NCBI GenBank assembly: GCA_037176905.1
Contig: JBBBWG010003448.1
Location: 7,501-71,500 of the forward strand
Origin: Azolla pinnata
Lineage: Eukaryota; Streptophyta; Polypodiopsida; Salviniales; Salviniaceae
Direction: 5' to 3'
Length of the DNA stretch: 64,000 nucleotides
This document shows positions 45,201 to 56,884 of the stretch, piece after piece. How positions within the stretch are numbered: position 1 is the stretch's first letter; each line of letters starts with the position of its first letter. The notes beneath the pieces are model-generated. The model was not told the DNA's origin. It searched no databases and saw only the letters and a list, made by a program, of their open reading frames with translations. Both the position numbers and the translations under genes were made by a program.

Positions 45201-48200
45201 GTTGCATTATAATCTTGACTTAAGCTCTCCTGATGACCAGATGCATAACATCAGTGTAAACGACTGATATAACGAAGAGTATTACATGACTAACCTTCTG
45301 AAGTGCTTTATTCTCATCGATGAAAAATTCCCCGTATGGATCATCAATCACTCCTTCGTATACCCATCTTCATAACCATTAAAAAACCTCTGATTAGAAG
45401 TAGTTTTACGTTACAAGTGATATTTTCCACAAATGTCTGTTATATATACCGTTCAAGTATCCTCAAATATGGTGCACTGGCATATTGTGAGAGTTTTTGA
45501 AGCAACAACCTCACAGCATTATCACCTGCTATTGCTGCTGCCTATATGTTTTATAAAATAAGTATCCTTTGCACGTTTACCACTTGTTCAACTCTCATGA
45601 AACATTCAAAATAGTGGTCACCTGGTTTTCTAATAAGTTTAATAATCCAGCCCCAGCAAAAGTCCCACCAGTTGCTTTAAGAACAACAGTTGTCACGGCT
45701 TGCATTGCGCTCATCATTGGCTAACGCAACAAAAAGAGAATTCAGAACTGTATTGTTGGAAAGTAACCACAACTAACCCTAAGGAACTTAAATCCTACCT
45801 GGCAGAAAAACCATAGCCCTTGAAGAGAAAGCCGACCTAGTCGAAATTGATGCTCAAGTTGTGCCACCAATGCATGATAATCCTGTGAAGAAATTTCCAA
45901 ATAGTGTGTATCATTATCTGAGATCTTTTGACAATAAACTCACTATTGGGTTCCTAGTTTCAGCTAAAATTCAGCATGGCCTATAAATCAACTCAGAGAC
46001 CTTGCCACAAAGCATGCAAGCAAAAACTCCATGGAAAATATCAATTAATGCCAATGAAAAAGGTTTTCAAAGGTGTTATTTTACAATTCAGGAGAGGACC
46101 TCGTGGATAGTTAAGTTTATGACAAAGTCTGGGTTTTCTTTAAGCAGAGTCACTCGCAGAAGGAACTTCTTGTAAATTATAGAAGGAATTCACTTGAGCG
46201 TGGCCATAACGAATTTGCACACAGAAACTTAAAAGGATGGGCACCAAAATAGCAAGAGGTCAAGCATTTGAAAAAGCATTGAACTCGCTGAAGTTCACAC
46301 AACATTAAACAAGTGCAAATTGGTTCTCCATACTTAGTAAAATCATTGATTATACGAGTGATCCATGTTCAACTTACTAAGAAAGTGCATTGATGCACGA
46401 AAAGAATACAAACGAATTGTGTACTGTATGTGATCCAAATCTAAGCGCCTATACAAAGTTTGAAAGAAAATGATGGCAAAATAAGTCCAGTCACACAGTC
46501 CAAAGTCTAAACACAAATTCCACAGTTAAAAGAAGTTAAGATAATGCCGATCAAATAGGTTCGTCACTTATCAAATATACAGCAATACATCCTTTAAAAA
46601 TCTGGTTGAATAAAGGAAAGGCAATTCCAAATCACGTGCTTATATTTCTTGACTTTCTCGGAGTAACCTCAAACCTGTAAAATGGCCCTGAGTGCAGCAG
46701 CAAATGCATGATTCACCAAACCATGTTTGAAATGCGAACGTGACTCTACGAACTGGCTGACAACCATATAGTTCTCACATAATGGCAAAATCCGCTTAGC
46801 TAGCTCCTTCAGCAAAACAGTAAAAAATTAAGCCTCCACAGCTTCATTATACAAACAATCCTTCGATAAAAAAATTAGTTTTCCACTTGCCTGAAGGGAT
46901 AAATCCATGGATGGATCAATGTGAAAACTTAATGATGCATCCTTCAAACTTCCCCTTTTTACTGATAGGTATTTTCCTTCTATCCCCACCATTGAAAACA
47001 ACAAATCATCAATAAGGAGAAGCTCCTGCAGTTAAACAAATATCAAATCATTTGAAAATAGTGCTACAGTTATACCAACAGATTGAATACAGTTTATGGG
47101 GTGACATCTTTTCTAGATTGGACAGACTGAAACTTTTTCAGCAACAAGATAAAAATATTTAAAAACGGACCCTAACCTGAACTGATACCCCAAATATGCC
47201 AATCGCTTTGTTAAGCTCGTCCATACTGCAACAATCACCACCAGGTTTTGCATGCACACTACATGGAATACGAAAAATCAACAAAGTTTGAAGTAAAACA
47301 ATAATATTCACCATAGGCTGTCTGATAATGCTCCTTTGCTTCTATGTTGATTCGTTCTGCCCTCTTGCATCTTTCATGTCCAGAATTCCCAAGGTTAGGC
47401 ATACTATTATAAATCGAATCGAAATGTATAGCACATTTTTCTTTAGCATAACTGATTACCTGACAGAACAGCTGCCCTGTTAAAAATGGCCTTTCACTGT
47501 TCCACCTAGGTGTTACTGGGTAAGAAACCCCTTCAGTTGATAGGTTGGAGACATTGCTTGAATCTGCATTCTTGAAATTGTTTTAACTCGTAAGATGTAA
47601 TATGAGAGCATTTTGTTGGTCTACAATAGGCAACAGCATCAGTATGCTCTTTTCTGTCGCGAGAGCATCATCACAAAGGACTATAAAGAGCTCTGACTCG
47701 GGGAACCAGAGAGCACACAAACAGAGCCCAAATGCAGATATTTTATTTTCTGACAACATCTGACACATGATTCATTAGCTTTATAGATTTAACTGTTTCA
47801 AACATTCTACTGTTCCTATTGTTTTCGATTTAATAAGCTAATCGTGATATAGATTTTGCTTATATTCCTTCTGCGACCACTATCTGGTGAGCTACATTTC
47901 AGATAAAGCAAACACTACACAATTATGTGCTCGTTCACGTTGGCTACTCGATCAATAAAAACATTTTGAGTGATCTCGAGAAAAACGTGTGATTGTCTTA
48001 GTTCTGATTCAAAATTTTCACTTGTGACAATAACAAATCCTTTTCTTTGGTTTGTGAAAAGCCTCTTGAGAATCTCTGTGACATGTATGATTCGATATCA
48101 TGGAAAAGGCATCGAATGAAAATCACAATGTGCTATGATGAGGGGGAAGAAACGCATCTGACCAATCATTTGTGCTTTACAGAATTTTCTCTTGTTACTG

Positions 48201-48897
48201 CCTTTCTTTCTTCCATTGATCAAAGACATTTTCCAGCAAAAGTACACACCATATAATGCAGTCTGAGCAGTAACGAGATAACACTTTCTAGATGTGACTG
48301 ATGTTTTGCTAAAAGACATGTGGCACACAATCAATGAGTGACCATTCGAGTGATTTTTTAGTCTTCAAAATTTTCCATGAACATTGTGCAGATTTCATAG
48401 GAAGACAACAACTCCAATATGTTTTCCACGAGCAAACACGGGAAAAGGACTAATTTTGATAGATTGTTGAGTATGGAAATGCTAAAAAACTCCATACGTC
48501 TCCCCTTCCCCCCCGAAAAAAAAAGAAACTAATCGTAAGAAAATAAACAAAATGCATGCTTCCTCTAGAAATAAGCGTTCCAAAATACAGTTTTTCAAAG
48601 ACAGCCAGAAATGTTTTCTCACGCGGAAGAACCCTGGAAGCCAACTGCAGTGGACATGAAACGGCGAGATCTGATGGAGCGGGGGGGGGGGGGGGTTCCA
48701 GCAAGAAGGCACACGGATAGAGAGCAAAACGCACCTGATGGAGAGGCCAAGGACGGAGACGATTCAAGCTTCTGCGCGGAGAATGAATTGGGGGCGGAAC
48801 GAAGCTGGCGCAGGTGATGATGATCTCTGTGAGCCGGGATGTGGGACGGATTGGAGGAGCATCTGCGCGATTCGTCGTGCGCAACGGAAGGATCCAT
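42210..48897 (-). CDS. GCP2: Gamma-tubulin complex component 2 (GCP2/SPC97), about 21 exons
   Basis: Core subunit of the gamma-tubulin small complex that nucleates microtubules. The match to plant GCP2 is collinear over the whole protein: [12 protein letters not shown] (47.5 kb), [52 protein letters not shown] (45.3 kb), [94 protein letters not shown] and a final exon with [20 protein letters not shown]. The last two exons are 42616-42417 and 42336-42210 (TAA stop). The N terminus is tentative: a frame from ATG 48897 to donor 48735 joins in phase to 47572-47460, giving [13 protein letters not shown] before PRWN. The junctions between 47460 and about 47270 did not resolve. Introns are mostly 80-200 bases, with one of about 800 (45881-46679). 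Confidence 0.93.
48680..48694. repeat. Poly-G run
   Basis: About fourteen G on the + strand inside the predicted GCP2 intron 1; an assembly-sensitive homopolymer. Confidence 0.85.
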
Positions 48898-48976
48898 GTG
48901 GCGGGGGAAGAAGAGCGCAGATCAGGCCATGAGATCAGCTCTCAGATCTCCCTCCAAAAAGCAATGCGTGTTTTTC

Positions 48977-49725
48977 AAAGAAGCTAGCTTAGGTTCGGGC
49001 CCAACGGAGGCTCGGGCTAGGCTCGGGTTTTAGGTTCGGTTTTTGCTTCGGTTTTAGGTTTGGTTTCGATTTGCTCTTTTATAGTTTAGGTTTAGTAGGT
49101 TTAGCTTTAGATGTTCTTGTCTTCGACCTTGACCCTTTGCTTTGGAACACTTGATCTCAAACTAGTTTATCGACTCCGAATAGTCCGTGATCGATGCCTG
49201 TGTTTGCGCCTGAGCTACTGCTAGCCTGTAGGTTCGGGGCTAAATAAACGAAGGCTCGGGTTAGGCTCGGTTTGCTTCGGTTCAAGCTTGGTTCGATTCG
49301 CTCTCCCGAAGTTTTCGTTTCGGTTTGTCGCTTGTTCTTCTCCAATTTCAGTAGTTTCAGCTTTAGATGCGCAATCTTCATCCTTTAGAAAGCTCATTTG
49401 AAGCCAGTTATCGACTCCAAACAATCCACGATTGATACATAATGTATGTCTGTATATGCGTGTGCCCCTCTCACTATGTTCTTCAAAGAAGCTATAGCTT
49501 GGGTTCGGGTCTGAACAGAGGCTCTGGTTAGCTTCGGTTTTTGGCATGGCTCTATTTGCTCTTCTAACTACAGTTTGGCTTGGGTTTGTCTCTCGAATTA
49601 ACTGGCTTTAGCTTTAGACGTTCTCGTCTTCGACCTCAACCCTTTTGGAACGCTCATCTTTAACCAGTTGTCGATTCCAAACAATCCACGATCAACATCT
49701 GTGTTTGCACTCGTGTCGACGATGA
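48977..49725. repeat. ~250-bp tandem repeat, three diverged copies
   Basis: Each copy has an aagaagcta-gctt-ggttcgg start, a ggttcggtttt-rich middle, a tagctttagatg-tcttcgacct segment and an end of the form atcgactccaaacaatccacg. The end anchor is at about 49167, 49408 and 49668, with spacings of 241 and 260. It lies between the divergent GCP2 and PPR genes. Confidence 0.88.
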
Positions 49726-50080
49726 TTCTACCAGAGCTAGAATGAAGCTATCGAGGTTCGGCTTGTTTACCTTTTCTTACATGCAAAGAGCTTGGTCATG
49801 ATCGGGTTCAACTAAGAAATTTGAAGTCAGTTTTCGATGAAAGGAGGGAACCTCTGATGTGGTCAAGGGCCCGTTTTCGCATATAACCGATCGCAACTAG
49901 AAACCCTCATCGTAATGCTTCAGCTCCTACACAATCGCACTACAGAAGTAGTAAGTTTTCAGACGGAACCGGAATAGAAGATTGGCCTCGAACATGTTTC
50001 CGGGGACAATGGCCATTTCGGGAAGCATGGCCGAAGAAGATTGTCTCGTCAAACCCCATGGTTTTTTGTAAGAAACATCT

Positions 50081-50281
50081 AACCATGGTTTGTATGAACG
50101 GTAAGCTCAACCAGGATGTCTAACCATGGTTAGATAGGACGGAGCTTAACCAGGATGTCTAACCATGGTTAAAAGCACGGAGCTTAACCAGGATTTCTAA
50201 CCATGGTTAATTACGTGGGAAGGTTGTCTAACCATGGTTTGCGATGGGCGCCGAACCGCGGTTAAACAGGTAACCATGGTT
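50081..50281. promoter_or_regulatory. Array of AACCATGGTT palindromes upstream of PPR gene
   Basis: Ten-base perfect palindromes aaccatggtt occur at 50081, 50122, 50161, 50199, 50230 and 50272, plus aaccgcggtt at 50254. Intervening sequence is related (agcttaaccaggatgtct) in the first four units and then degenerates and shortens. The array ends about 160 bases before the PPR start codon. Confidence 0.9.
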
Positions 50282-50333
50282 AAATATTTGCAGAGAGGTT
50301 TATGGCATACCTAGGAAATGTTCTCTGTTCGTT

Positions 50334-50362
50334 TCTGTTCTGTTCTGTTCTGTTCTGTTCTG
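50334..50362. repeat. (TTCTG)n pentamer in PPR leader
   Basis: Five to six ctgtt pentamers about 80-100 bases upstream of the PPR start codon. Confidence 0.9.
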
Positions 50363-50438
50363 CTCCGTCGAGCGCGCGCGCGAGCGATCGAATCGAGCGA
50401 GACAGTCAGACAGACAGACACAGAGCGCGCCAGCGGAT

Positions 50439-52902
50439 ATGCGGAAAGTCTTCTGCAGCAGACGATTCGTCAACAGCATCCTCCGTTCTTCCCTGCTCCC
50501 GCGGAGAAGCTCCCATGAATCCTTCCTCGTCTCAAGCGACATGCCCCCCCGCTGCTTGAAAGGAGAGAGGAACCACCTCCCGCGGCAAATCCGAGCAGGT
50601 GAAGGGAAGAAATCCGGTTTTGCTGCCAGCGGGCACCGCTGCTTCAGCGCTGGCGTGCCGGAAAGGAGCATTTCAGCTCTCTCTGCCGATCCTGTTGACA
50701 AGTATACGTTCTCGTGGGACGAGCCTTTCGAGAAGGAGGAGGCAGAAGGAGCTGAAACGTCCGCTGTTTCTGGGACTGGAAGTAAGGCCATGGCGCCAGG
50801 AAAGCTCGGCAGGCTTATTATCAGGCTCGACCCCGAGGAGTCAGTTACGCCTCTTCTCCAACAATGGGAAGAAAAAGGCCACTCTTTCCCAAAGAATGCC
50901 ATTATCGTTGCCTTAACGAAATTGAAGCGGCAGCGGAGGTACAAACAGGCACTAGAGGTATGCTAGCGCAACAGAATGTGGGATTCCCTTTTTCCTGTAT
51001 CCATTTCCGGACGTGTATTAGATACGTTTTCGGTGAGATATATGTGCAAATATGCATGCATATTTTGATCCCTTTTGGTGTGTACATGGTCGTATGTGGA
51101 ATATGCATGCATATTTGATCCCTTTTGGTGCGTACATGTTCGTACATGTAATATGCATGCATATTAGATCCTTTTTGGTGTGGATATGTTCGACTGTGTA
51201 ATATGCATGTTTATTAGATCTTTTTTCGCGTGCTTGTATTTGCATATGTAGTATGCAGGCACTTTCCTGATCTGTATGTGTGTGTTATGTAGCGCGTGCT
51301 TATATATTTCTGGATGTACTACGTATGTGTGTATATATGCGTCAATTTATGTACATTTTTACTCATTAAGTATGTGCCATATGCATGCCCAATTATGTGT
51401 GCTGTATGTATATGGGCCTGTATCTATGTATGTGTATATGTATATATGTATTCGTGTACATTTTCTATGCGTGTGTTTTCTGGATTGATGTGTGTATTGA
51501 CTTCTGTGTCTAGATGCCAATGCACGAATGCATGTCTCTATCTTATATATCCACGGTGGCCGGCACTTGTTCAATATCACTCATTTCACGATGATCTATG
51601 CACAGCATGTCTAAGCTTCTTGATGCCCGTATTTTGATCGTGCAGATTGCAAACTACGTAAGAACTGAGAATCTCTATGAGATGGATGATATCGATCACA
51701 TGTACAGGCTCTATTTCACTGGCCAGACTGGGTCAATAGAGGATGTGGAAAAGTGCTTTGCAGAAGTTCCATCAAAGTGGTCAACCGAGGTAGTATACAA
51801 CCAATTCATGGCTTGTTATATTGCGAGAGGCATGATTGCAGAAGCTGAGCAAACATTAGAGACATTGAAAACATCGGGGAGACCCCTTTCAGCTCTACCT
51901 TTTGGTCAGTTCCTTGCATTATATAGTAACCAACGGGACTTTGAAAAGGCTTCCAATTTGCTAAGAGAAATGAATGCGAGAAATATAGCACCTGACACAA
52001 GGACATATAACATCCTTATGAGTATGTCTTTGAAACAAGGGCATACAGACAAGATATTGGGGTTTTATAAGGCCATGACTGATGCAGGCATTGTTGCTGA
52101 TAGTTTTACTCAGTCATTAGTCCTAAAAGCTTATACATCCTCAGGAATGGAAGGTGAAGCTAAAGCGTTGGCCGATGAAATGATGAAAAGGGATCCGGCA
52201 GATCACCATCTTGCGAATGATCTTTTAATCACAGTTTATGCAGATTTAGGGAAGGAAGAGGAGCTTAAGAAGCTTTGGAAGCGAATGTCGAGCTTTTCGA
52301 ACCTCTCTGCTCGCTCCTATGGTGTGATGATCGAGTCACTGGGGAAGCTTGGGTTAATCCAAGAAGCTGAGGAACTTGCTACTCGAGCTGAGAGGAAGAA
52401 TGGAGGATTAGTGGCAAGGATATATAATGCGATGATGAATGTTTATGCCAGACATGGCAAGATGAAGGCAGCGGAAGAGCTCCTAACACGTATTCAGAGG
52501 GATAGATCAAGGCCAAATGCAGTGACATACAGGTATCTTATCGAAGGCTATCTTAAATTAGACCACATGGAGAAAGCATTGGAGTATCTCCGCGTATCAA
52601 GGGAGAACTTAACGTTTGATCATTCGAAGCCGTGGCTTGCTTCTTTTTTGCTCGTGATCGAGAAGCTGGCAGAGAAGGGTGACGTCGAACGCGCCGAACA
52701 TACATTTGAAGCGTTCACTACGGAGGGTCCATACAGGAGCACTTCGATTTACAATGCCCTGCTAAGGGCTTATGCTAATGCTGGCAGGAAAGCAGATAAT
52801 TTTGTCGATCGGATGTCAAAGGATGGTTTCGAACCTGATGCAGAGACGCGGGAACTTTTGGGAAGAATCGGAACTTCAACAGAGCACGGCTTGACAAAGT
52901 AG
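50439..52902 (+). CDS. P-class pentatricopeptide repeat protein, probably organellar, 2 exons
   Basis: RNA-binding PPR protein, resembling the At1g80270/At4g21705-type mitochondrial P-class group. Exons 50439-50957 and 51646-52902, a phase 0 GT-AG junction giving about 591 residues. The N terminus is basic and Ser/Arg-rich (MRKVFCSRRFVNSILRSSLL), as in a mitochondrial presequence. After a linker (FSWDEPFEKEE) the helical repeats begin at about residue 120 (VTPLLQQWEEKGHSF, typical of this subgroup). They continue as roughly ten PPR units, including APDTRTYNILMSMSLKQG, YGVMIESLGKLGLIQEAEEL, ARIYNAMMNVYARHGKMKAA and NAVTYRYLIEGYLKLDHMEK. There is no E, DYW or SMR domain. The target RNA cannot be read reliably here. 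The intron holds a 50-bp tandem repeat. Confidence 0.93.
51050..51240. repeat. 50-bp tandem repeat in PPR intron
   Basis: atatgcatgcatatt-gatcccttttggtg-g-acatgttcg units. The ccttttggtg anchor is at 51071, 51121 and 51171, with a degenerate fourth at 51221; the period is exactly 50. Confidence 0.92.
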
Positions 52903-53789
52903 GTATTGTCTTTTGTTGTTCTCCTTTTTGGCGTCCACTGCTTTTTAACGGATATATCTCCAGTTCATGTAATGCATTCGAGGGAGAAAAAGGGTAAGAA
53001 GTAAGAGCTGTGTGGTTATATGCCTCAAGGGAAAAGATTCATGACACAATGTGTTCCTATCCCCACAGGGGTGTCGTGAGCATGCGGGAAGAATGCATGA
53101 TAGACATCAGACTGCTAAACATTAGCAGGTCTTGTATATGGCCAGCTAAGAAGAGTTTTGACTTCTTATGTTAGGGGGATGTTTCCCATGATCGCGTCTT
53201 GAACAGATTGTCAGGCATATCCTATAAACTCCCACTCAGATCTGTACCTCTGAATGTACAATTTTTGTAGAGTGTAAAACAAAAGGTGTAACAGAGTATA
53301 AAAACTCTCCTTCACCGATGCCCAACTTTGATGATCATATGGTATGTTGAAATGGATTTGATTGGATTGATTTGCTGCTAAATTGCAGTTAAAAATGAAG
53401 GATAACCAGCTAATTAATCATGGATAGAAAGAAAGGTAGCACGTGTTTTGTCAACAGTGATCCTAAAGATGCAAAACGAGTTTTGATGATTGTAAATTAA
53501 GCTTCAGATCTACTTGTAATTTGGGTGGTCGTGGTTAAAGATGATTTTTGAGTATGGCTTAATGTATGCTGTCAGCCGTGAAGATCATAATCATGCGGAA
53601 ATCGAAATGCAGATGCTGATGCGAACTGAACCGACGAATCGGAGTCTTCCTAAGTGAACGAATCATGCGGCAAATCAAGCATGCATCAGAAGACTAAACA
53701 ATCATCTGGCGAATCAAAATGCTTGTGCTCATACAAACTAACGAGAGATGTGATCATATGGTTTGGTAAGGGAGGTGACACGATCATGA

Positions 53790-54130
53790 TGTACCGAACC
53801 CTAATTAGGGTTTTGGGGCAAATCGATTGATGATGAAAGAGGGTTTTGGTGGTTCTCTTTGGGCACTGTTTCCTGTGCTGTGTTTTCTGTGCTTTTGTCC
53901 TGTTCTGTTCACGTGGGCAATTTTTGTTCGTGATGTACGAAACCCTAAACCCTAGGCCACACCTGCAGTTTTAGGGTTTAGGGGCAAGAAACTGATGGAG
54001 GATGAAAGAGGGTTTTGGGTTCTGTGCTGTTTCTGTTTCTGTTTCATGTGGGCGATTTTGTTCATGATCCTAAACTCTATCTAGGGCACACCTGCACGTT
54101 TAGGGTTTTAGGGTTTCGATGATGAAAGAA
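53790..54130. repeat. ~130-bp tandem repeat containing telomere-like motifs, three copies
   Basis: Each copy contains aaccctaa-type sequence, a ttttagggttt block, gatgatgaaagagggtttt and a gtgggc(a/g)(a/g)tttt(t)gtt segment. Copies begin at about 53793, 53936 and 54066. They diverge mainly by loss of ctgtttctgt runs. Confidence 0.85.
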
Positions 54131-54235
54131 GATAGGGTTCTGTTTTCTTCATCTTTGTTTTTTGCTGTTTGTTAATGTGGGCGGTTTTGGTTGAAAGGAA
54201 ATCAGAGAAAGGACCGTTTTCTTCTTCTTCTTCTT

Positions 54236-54585
54236 CATCATCACCATCACACCATCATCACCATCATAACCATCATCATCTTCTCCACCATCATCACCAC
54301 CATCACCATCATCACCACCATCACCATCATCACCATCACTATCACCATCACCATCACCATCACCATGATCATCATCATCATCACCACCATCACCATCATC
54401 ACCATCATCACCATCACCATCACCATCACCATAATCATCATCATCATCACCACCATCAGCATCACCATCATCATCACCACCATCCCCACCACCATCACCA
54501 CAATCACCACCATCACCACCATCACCATCACCACCATCATCATCACCATCATGATCATCAGCATCATCATCAGCATCATCATCAT
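54236..54585. repeat. (CAT/CAC)n trinucleotide tract
   Basis: About 115 trinucleotides of cat and cac with a few aat, gat, cag and ccc interruptions. One frame would read almost pure histidine. The pattern is irregular and is expected of an expanded simple repeat in the TCP 5' region. Confidence 0.95.
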
Positions 54586-55012
54586 CATCATCTTCTTCTT
54601 CTTCTTCTTCTTCAGGTGCAGAACCCCGTTAGGTCAGAAAATCTCTGTTTTTCTCTTTCTCTGTGCGTGGGCCCCAAGCTCTCCATGTCTGCTTCCCCCC
54701 CCCCCCCATTCTTTGACCCCCCCCACTCAGAAGAAGAGCAAAACACAAGCCCACACTTCTGCAGCTCGGGGATTTTAGGGTTGCCGCTGCCTGCTGCTGC
54801 TGCTGCTGCTGCTTCTGCCCATGGGGAACGATGGTGAAGCGAAGCTCTTCGCCCCAATGGAGGAGGAGCATCGATGCTGGACCGCAGGGGATCGCTGAAG
54901 GTCTGGCGGGGGGCTGAGAGAGCAGTGCTTAGCAGCGAACGAATTTTGGGTCGGGAATCTTGTCAGGAATCGGAATCTTGTGAGGGATTCGGAGGAAGCC
55001 ATAGCCGGTCGG

Positions 55013-56387
55013 ATGGATCCTGCGGAGGAGGAGGAGGAGGAGGAGAGCCATCGCCAGAGGCGCCGGGACCATCATCATCGTCCGGAAGTGGAAGGAGAAG
55101 GAGCTGAAGAAGAAGAAGAAGAAGCAGAAGCAGGGGAAGAAGCAGGGGAAGAAGCAGCAGAAGAAGAAGAAGCAGAAGAAGAAGGTGGGCTTAGTAGCAG
55201 GAGCAGAGGAGGAGGAAGAAGAAGAAGAAGAAGCAGAGGAAGAGGAAGAAGCATCGCCATGGCGGGCAAGAATCCGAATCCAAATCCGAATCCGAATCCG
55301 AATCCGAATCCGAATCAGAATCCGAATCAGAATCCGAATCAGAATCAGAATCCCAATCCGATCCAGACACTGGCCCAGAATCCGAATCAGGACACGACTC
55401 AGAATCAGACTCAGAATCAGACTCAGACTCAGAATCAAACACAGAATGAGGCTCGGAATCAAACTCAGAATCAAACCCAGAATCAGACTCAGACTCAGCC
55501 TCAGAATCAGACTCGGAATCAGACTCAGAATCACAATCAGAAGCAGCTTCCGAATCAGCAGCTTCCGAATCACGATCAGAAGCAGCTTCCGAATCAGCAG
55601 CTTCCGAATCAACAGCTTCCGAATCCGAATCCGAAGCAGAATCAGAGATCGAGCAAGAAGAAGAAGGATCGGCACCGCAAGGTGGAGGGGCGGGGGAGGA
55701 GGATCCGGATGCCGGCCATGTGCGCAGCTCGGGTGTTCCAGCTCACGCGCGAGCTCGGCCACAAGTCTGACGGAGAGACCATAGAATGGCTTCTGCGCCA
55801 AGCAGAGCCTGCAGTGCTCGCCCACACAGGCTCAGGCACGCTCCCGGCCTCCTCCTCCACCTTCCTCTGCTCCCCAAACCCTAACCCTAACCCTAGCCCT
55901 AGCCCTAGCCCTAACCCTAACCCTCGCCCCATCATCTCTTACCCTAACCCTAACCCTAACCTTAACCCCAGCCATGGCCCTAACCCTAACCCTTACCCTT
56001 ACCCTAGCCCTATCCTTGGCCCTAACCCTAGCCCTAACCCTAACCCTAACCCTAACCCTAACCCTAACCCTAACCCTAACCCTAACCCTAACCCTAACCC
56101 TAATTCCAGCCTTCTTCTTGGCTCCATAGCCATACCTCCATCTCTTCCTTGGCCAGCTACTTCTTCTCCTCCCCCCCCCTCCTCCTCCTCCGCCGCTGTG
56201 TGGATGCTCCCTTACATCCCTGATCACCATCCTCCTCCCCACTATCACCATCTCCATCACCATCTCCATCAGCAGCAGCAGCAGCAGCAGCAGCACCACA
56301 TGTGGGCTTCTTCTGCTTCTGCTTCTGCTTCTTCTTCTTCACCGGCCATGATGATGCTCCCGCAGATGCTGCTTCCCCAGCCACCAG

Positions 56388-56427
<40 letters not shown>

Positions 56428-56872
56428 GCTGTATGCACCCCACCACCGGCAGCTGCTGCCCTTGTGCAAAGAAGAAGAAGGAGGAGGAGGAGAGGAAGCA
56501 GTGGGGGAGGAGGGGCATCATCATCTGGGGCGGCTCGATTCCTTGAACGCCTTTGGGCAGCAGCAGCAGCAGCAGCAGGCGGCTATGGAATACTATGCGA
56601 GGCGATCCGAGCTACTGCTGCTACAAGAAGCAAGCCATGAAGCAGCAGCTCACCAGTCGCCCACGAGTCATGACAATGAGCACCGCCGTGGTGATGGTGG
56701 TGGTGATGATGATGATGCTTCTGCTGCTGCTGCTGCTGCTGTTGATGATGATGATGATGATGACGATGATGATGATGATGATGCTCTTGTTGATGATGAT
56801 GAAGAGGAGGATGGAGATGGTGGTGGGGACTTTCAGCATCAGAATGGGGACCTCTCCATCACCGCCTCCTAG
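55013..56872 (+). CDS. TCP: Class I (PCF-type) TCP transcription factor with giant low-complexity flanks
   Basis: Nuclear DNA-binding protein; class I TCP factors bind GTGGGNCC-type sites and regulate growth and cell division. Single exon, 619 residues from ATG 55013, the first ATG in this frame. The TCP domain (about residues 214-280) is intact: [52 protein letters not shown], then TGSGTLPA. The basic region lacks the extra residues of class II, which fixes the class. The N-terminal 200 residues are Glu-rich, then Asn-Pro and Asn-Gln/Thr-Gln repeats. After the domain come another Asn-Pro/Ser-Pro block encoded by ccctaa repeats (55876-56106), then Pro, His, Gln, Ser and Asp runs. A segment [14 protein letters not shown] near residue 505 is less repetitive. 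Most length beyond a normal 300-400 residues is repeat-derived. Confidence 0.95.
55266..55660. repeat. Coding hexamer array (AATCCG/AATCAG/ACTCAG)n
   Basis: In-frame hexanucleotide and trinucleotide variants encode (Asn-Pro)n, then (Asn-Gln-Thr-Gln)n, and then four repeats of a segment reading QLPNQQLPN. The region lies directly N-terminal to the TCP domain. Confidence 0.92.
55876..56106. repeat. Coding (CCCTAA)n telomere-like array
   Basis: About 38 hexamers of ccctaa with ccctag, cctta and catggc variants. The last ~70 bases are pure. It is read in frame as AAC-CCT (Asn-Pro), so no stop arises. The period is 6, not the plant telomere heptamer. Confidence 0.95.
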
Positions 56873-56884
56873 AGGAAAACCTCA

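Larger units (their letters stand above)
52903..55012. other. PPR 3' flank and TCP upstream region
   Basis: Unique sequence to about 53780, then a telomere-motif-bearing tandem repeat (53790-54130), a CAT/CAC tract (54220-54585), a (ctt)n run ending in cag (54588-54616), a poly-C run (about 54696) and the TCP leader. A cttcttcttcag|gtgcag sequence at 54616 could be a 3' splice site of a leader intron. Confidence 0.55.

Noticed and set aside
54169-54837. 222-codon frame with more than 100 histidines upstream of TCP
   Set aside because: Encoded by an irregular CAT/CAC tract open in several frames; no ATG-led conserved segment, and the TCP gene starts downstream.
54929-56299. Long minus-strand ORFs opposite the TCP gene (Ile/Leu- and Arg/Val-repeats)
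   Set aside because: Shadows of the coding hexamer arrays; the sense strand holds the real TCP domain.
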